Assembly (NCBI GenBank): GCA_016200025.1
Contig: JACQFO010000102.1
Coordinates: 1 to 7,029 of the forward strand
Direction of reading: 5' to 3'
Length of the DNA: 7,029 nucleotides
Source of the DNA: Nitrososphaerota archaeon
GTDB lineage: Archaea; Thermoproteota; Nitrososphaeria; Nitrososphaerales; Gagatemarchaeaceae
How positions within the stretch are numbered: the stretch's first letter is position 1; every line of letters begins with the position of its first letter. The notes under the pieces are model-generated. The model was given only the letters and a program-made list of their open reading frames with translations. It searched no databases and had not been told where the DNA came from. This document shows, piece by piece, positions 6,396 through 7,029 of this stretch. The position numbers were made by a program, and so were the translations under genes.

Positions 6396-6408
6396 GCCCC
6401 TCCGGGGC
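6396..6408 (+). terminator. Short GC hairpin just after nrdJ
   Basis: GCCCC (6396-6400) and GGGGC (6404-6408) form a perfect 5-bp stem with a TCC loop, starting one base after the nrdJ stop. No T-run follows, so it is not a typical archaeal terminator. It may stabilise the 3' end, or separate nrdJ from the next ORF, which starts 14 bases later. Confidence 0.3.
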
Positions 6409-6421
6409 GGTCTGAGAGCCG

Positions 6422-6664
6422 TTGAGCAAGAAGGGAAGGAATGCGCTGCTGGTCGTCGTGCTTGCGACTGCGCTGGTCATCACCCCACTCGTGCTGGGGG
6501 GAGTCTTCCTCGGGCTTTACGTCGGTGAGGCGCTGGGATATTCCAAGAGCGTGCTGGCGATAGCGTTCTCCACGGCTGGCTTCATCGGCGGATTCGCGGT
6601 GCTCTTCCGCGTGATAACGGCGCTAGTCTCGAGGAAGGACGGGCCTACTGCTCCAGCTTCTTGA
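6422..6664 (+). CDS. Small membrane protein with two TM segments, AtpZ/AtpI-like
   Basis: This 80-residue protein has a short basic N-terminus (MSKKGRN), a hydrophobic segment at about 8-36, a short turn around EALGYSKS (36-43), a second hydrophobic segment at about 43-69, and a polar tail. Two glycine-rich helices with LGGVFLGLYVG (25-35) and an arginine at the end of helix 2 recall the small AtpZ/AtpI proteins encoded next to F-type ATPase genes. This is only a pattern resemblance, but the neighbouring minus-strand genes do belong to an ATPase locus. The TTG at 6422 is the first start after an in-frame stop at 6413-6415. No clear ribosome-binding site precedes it. It begins 27 bases after nrdJ and may be cotranscribed. 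The last 20 bases overlap the convergent small ORF. Confidence 0.6.
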   Translation: MSKKGRNALLVVVLATALVITPLVLGGVFLGLYVGEALGYSKSVLAIAFSTAGFIGGFAVLFRVITALVSRKDGPTAPAS

Positions 6665-6782
6665 GGGCCGCGGCCTTCGACTTCGCCACCTTGGCCTTCA
6701 GCCCCTCCACTGATTCTCTATGGGCCGCTTCGACCTTCTCCGCCGCTTCCGCGAAGGACTCCTCGAAGAGGTCTTCTGTCAA
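6645..6782 (-). CDS. 45-residue Lys/Glu/Ala-rich helical ORF coupled to atpD
   Basis: A short ORF follows atpD on the minus strand. It starts with TTG (6782-6780), overlapping the atpD stop TGA (6781-6779) as TTGA, and ends at TAG (6647-6645). The product has 45 residues, starts MTEDLFEE and is dominated by Ala, Glu and Lys with no Pro or Gly-rich breaks, as expected for a single amphipathic or coiled-coil helix. A GGAGAGGAA stretch at the end of atpD may serve as the ribosome-binding site. The stop/start overlap suggests translational coupling, which would tie it to the ATPase. I do not recognise a family. A short peripheral-stalk-like helix is one guess, and a non-coding 3' tail is possible. 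Confidence 0.5.
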   Translation of the reverse strand: MTEDLFEESFAEAAEKVEAAHRESVEGLKAKVAKSKAAALKKLEQ

Positions 6783-7029
6783 GCGGCGGTCTTCCTCTCC
6801 AGGACCTTCTTAACATGCTTTAGCCTGGTGAACTCCTCCCTCTCTCTCTCCTCCAGCGTCGCCTGGATGTACCTGATCGAGCCCTCGTACCGGGGGATTA
6901 TCATGAACTCGAGGGCGTTGAGGAGCCTCTGGGTCTTCTCCAGTTCCTTGGCCAGCCTGAAAATCGCGTTCTCGAACTCGGCTGCCTTGAAGATGGAGGG
7001 GAGGACCCGGCGCATCTGCCTGGAGGCCC
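6779..7029 (-). CDS. atpD: A/V-type ATP synthase subunit D, C-terminal part
   Basis: The 5' part lies beyond the window; 82 codons and the stop are present, and the full protein is normally about 200 residues. Subunit D belongs to the central rotor stalk of the archaeal A1Ao ATPase, joining the catalytic head to the membrane ring. The visible part is the C-terminal half of its long antiparallel coiled coil. The family signature KTQRLLNALEFMIIP is followed by LEEREREEFTRLKHVKK, close to the KTRRRVNALE...LEE.ERE...RLK pattern of archaeal AtpD. The ATG at 7015-7013 is almost certainly internal, because the frame continues open to the window edge. It is transcribed towards nrdJ. Confidence 0.94.
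   Translation of the reverse strand, partial: ASRQMRRVLPSIFKAAEFENAIFRLAKELEKTQRLLNALEFMIIPRYEGSIRYIQATLEEREREEFTRLKHVKKVLERKTAA

Overview
This is a GC-rich archaeal chromosome fragment. The archaeal assignment rests on four things. One is a tRNA gene with a short intron at the canonical archaeal position and a bulge-helix-bulge splice structure. The others are the C-terminal part of an A/V-type ATPase subunit D, archaeal TATA boxes close to the start codons with little or no leader, and an archaeal-style winged helix. An adenosylcobalamin-dependent (class II) ribonucleotide reductase and frequent TTG starts would suit a TACK-type archaeon, perhaps Nitrososphaeria/Thaumarchaeota-like. That placement is inference; no marker in the window fixes the lineage.

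Layout, left to right. (1) Bases 34-633 (+) encode a full-length 3-methyladenine (AAG/MPG family) DNA glycosylase. (2) Bases 662-753 (+) are tRNA-Pro(UGG) with a 16-nt intron. (3) Bases 822-2909 (+) encode a 695-residue composite protein: winged helix, degenerate ATP-cone, NrdD-like (class III reductase) fold without the expected catalytic cysteines or glycyl-radical site, and a C-terminal four-cysteine zinc site. (4) Bases 3062-6394 (+) encode class II ribonucleotide reductase NrdJ, interrupted by a 344-residue intein (3407-4438) with two LAGLIDADG motifs, inserted directly before a redox-active cysteine. (5) Bases 6422-6664 (+) encode an 80-residue protein with two membrane segments, vaguely AtpZ/AtpI-like. 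(6) On the minus strand, convergent, are the 3' part of atpD (6779 to the window end) and a 45-residue coiled-coil-like ORF (6645-6782) overlapping its stop codon.

The most interesting unit is the pair in (3) and (4). NrdJ has no ATP-cone of its own, while the gene just upstream joins a DNA-binding domain to an ATP-cone-like domain and a catalytically dead reductase body. The simplest hypothesis is an archaeal nucleotide-responsive regulator of deoxynucleotide synthesis, analogous in logic to bacterial NrdR (zinc ribbon plus ATP-cone) but built differently. The nrdJ promoter has a perfect 14-bp palindrome over its TATA box, a plausible operator. The glycosylase (base excision repair) and the reductase (dNTP supply) fit a loose DNA-maintenance neighbourhood. 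The right-hand end belongs to the ATP synthase locus.
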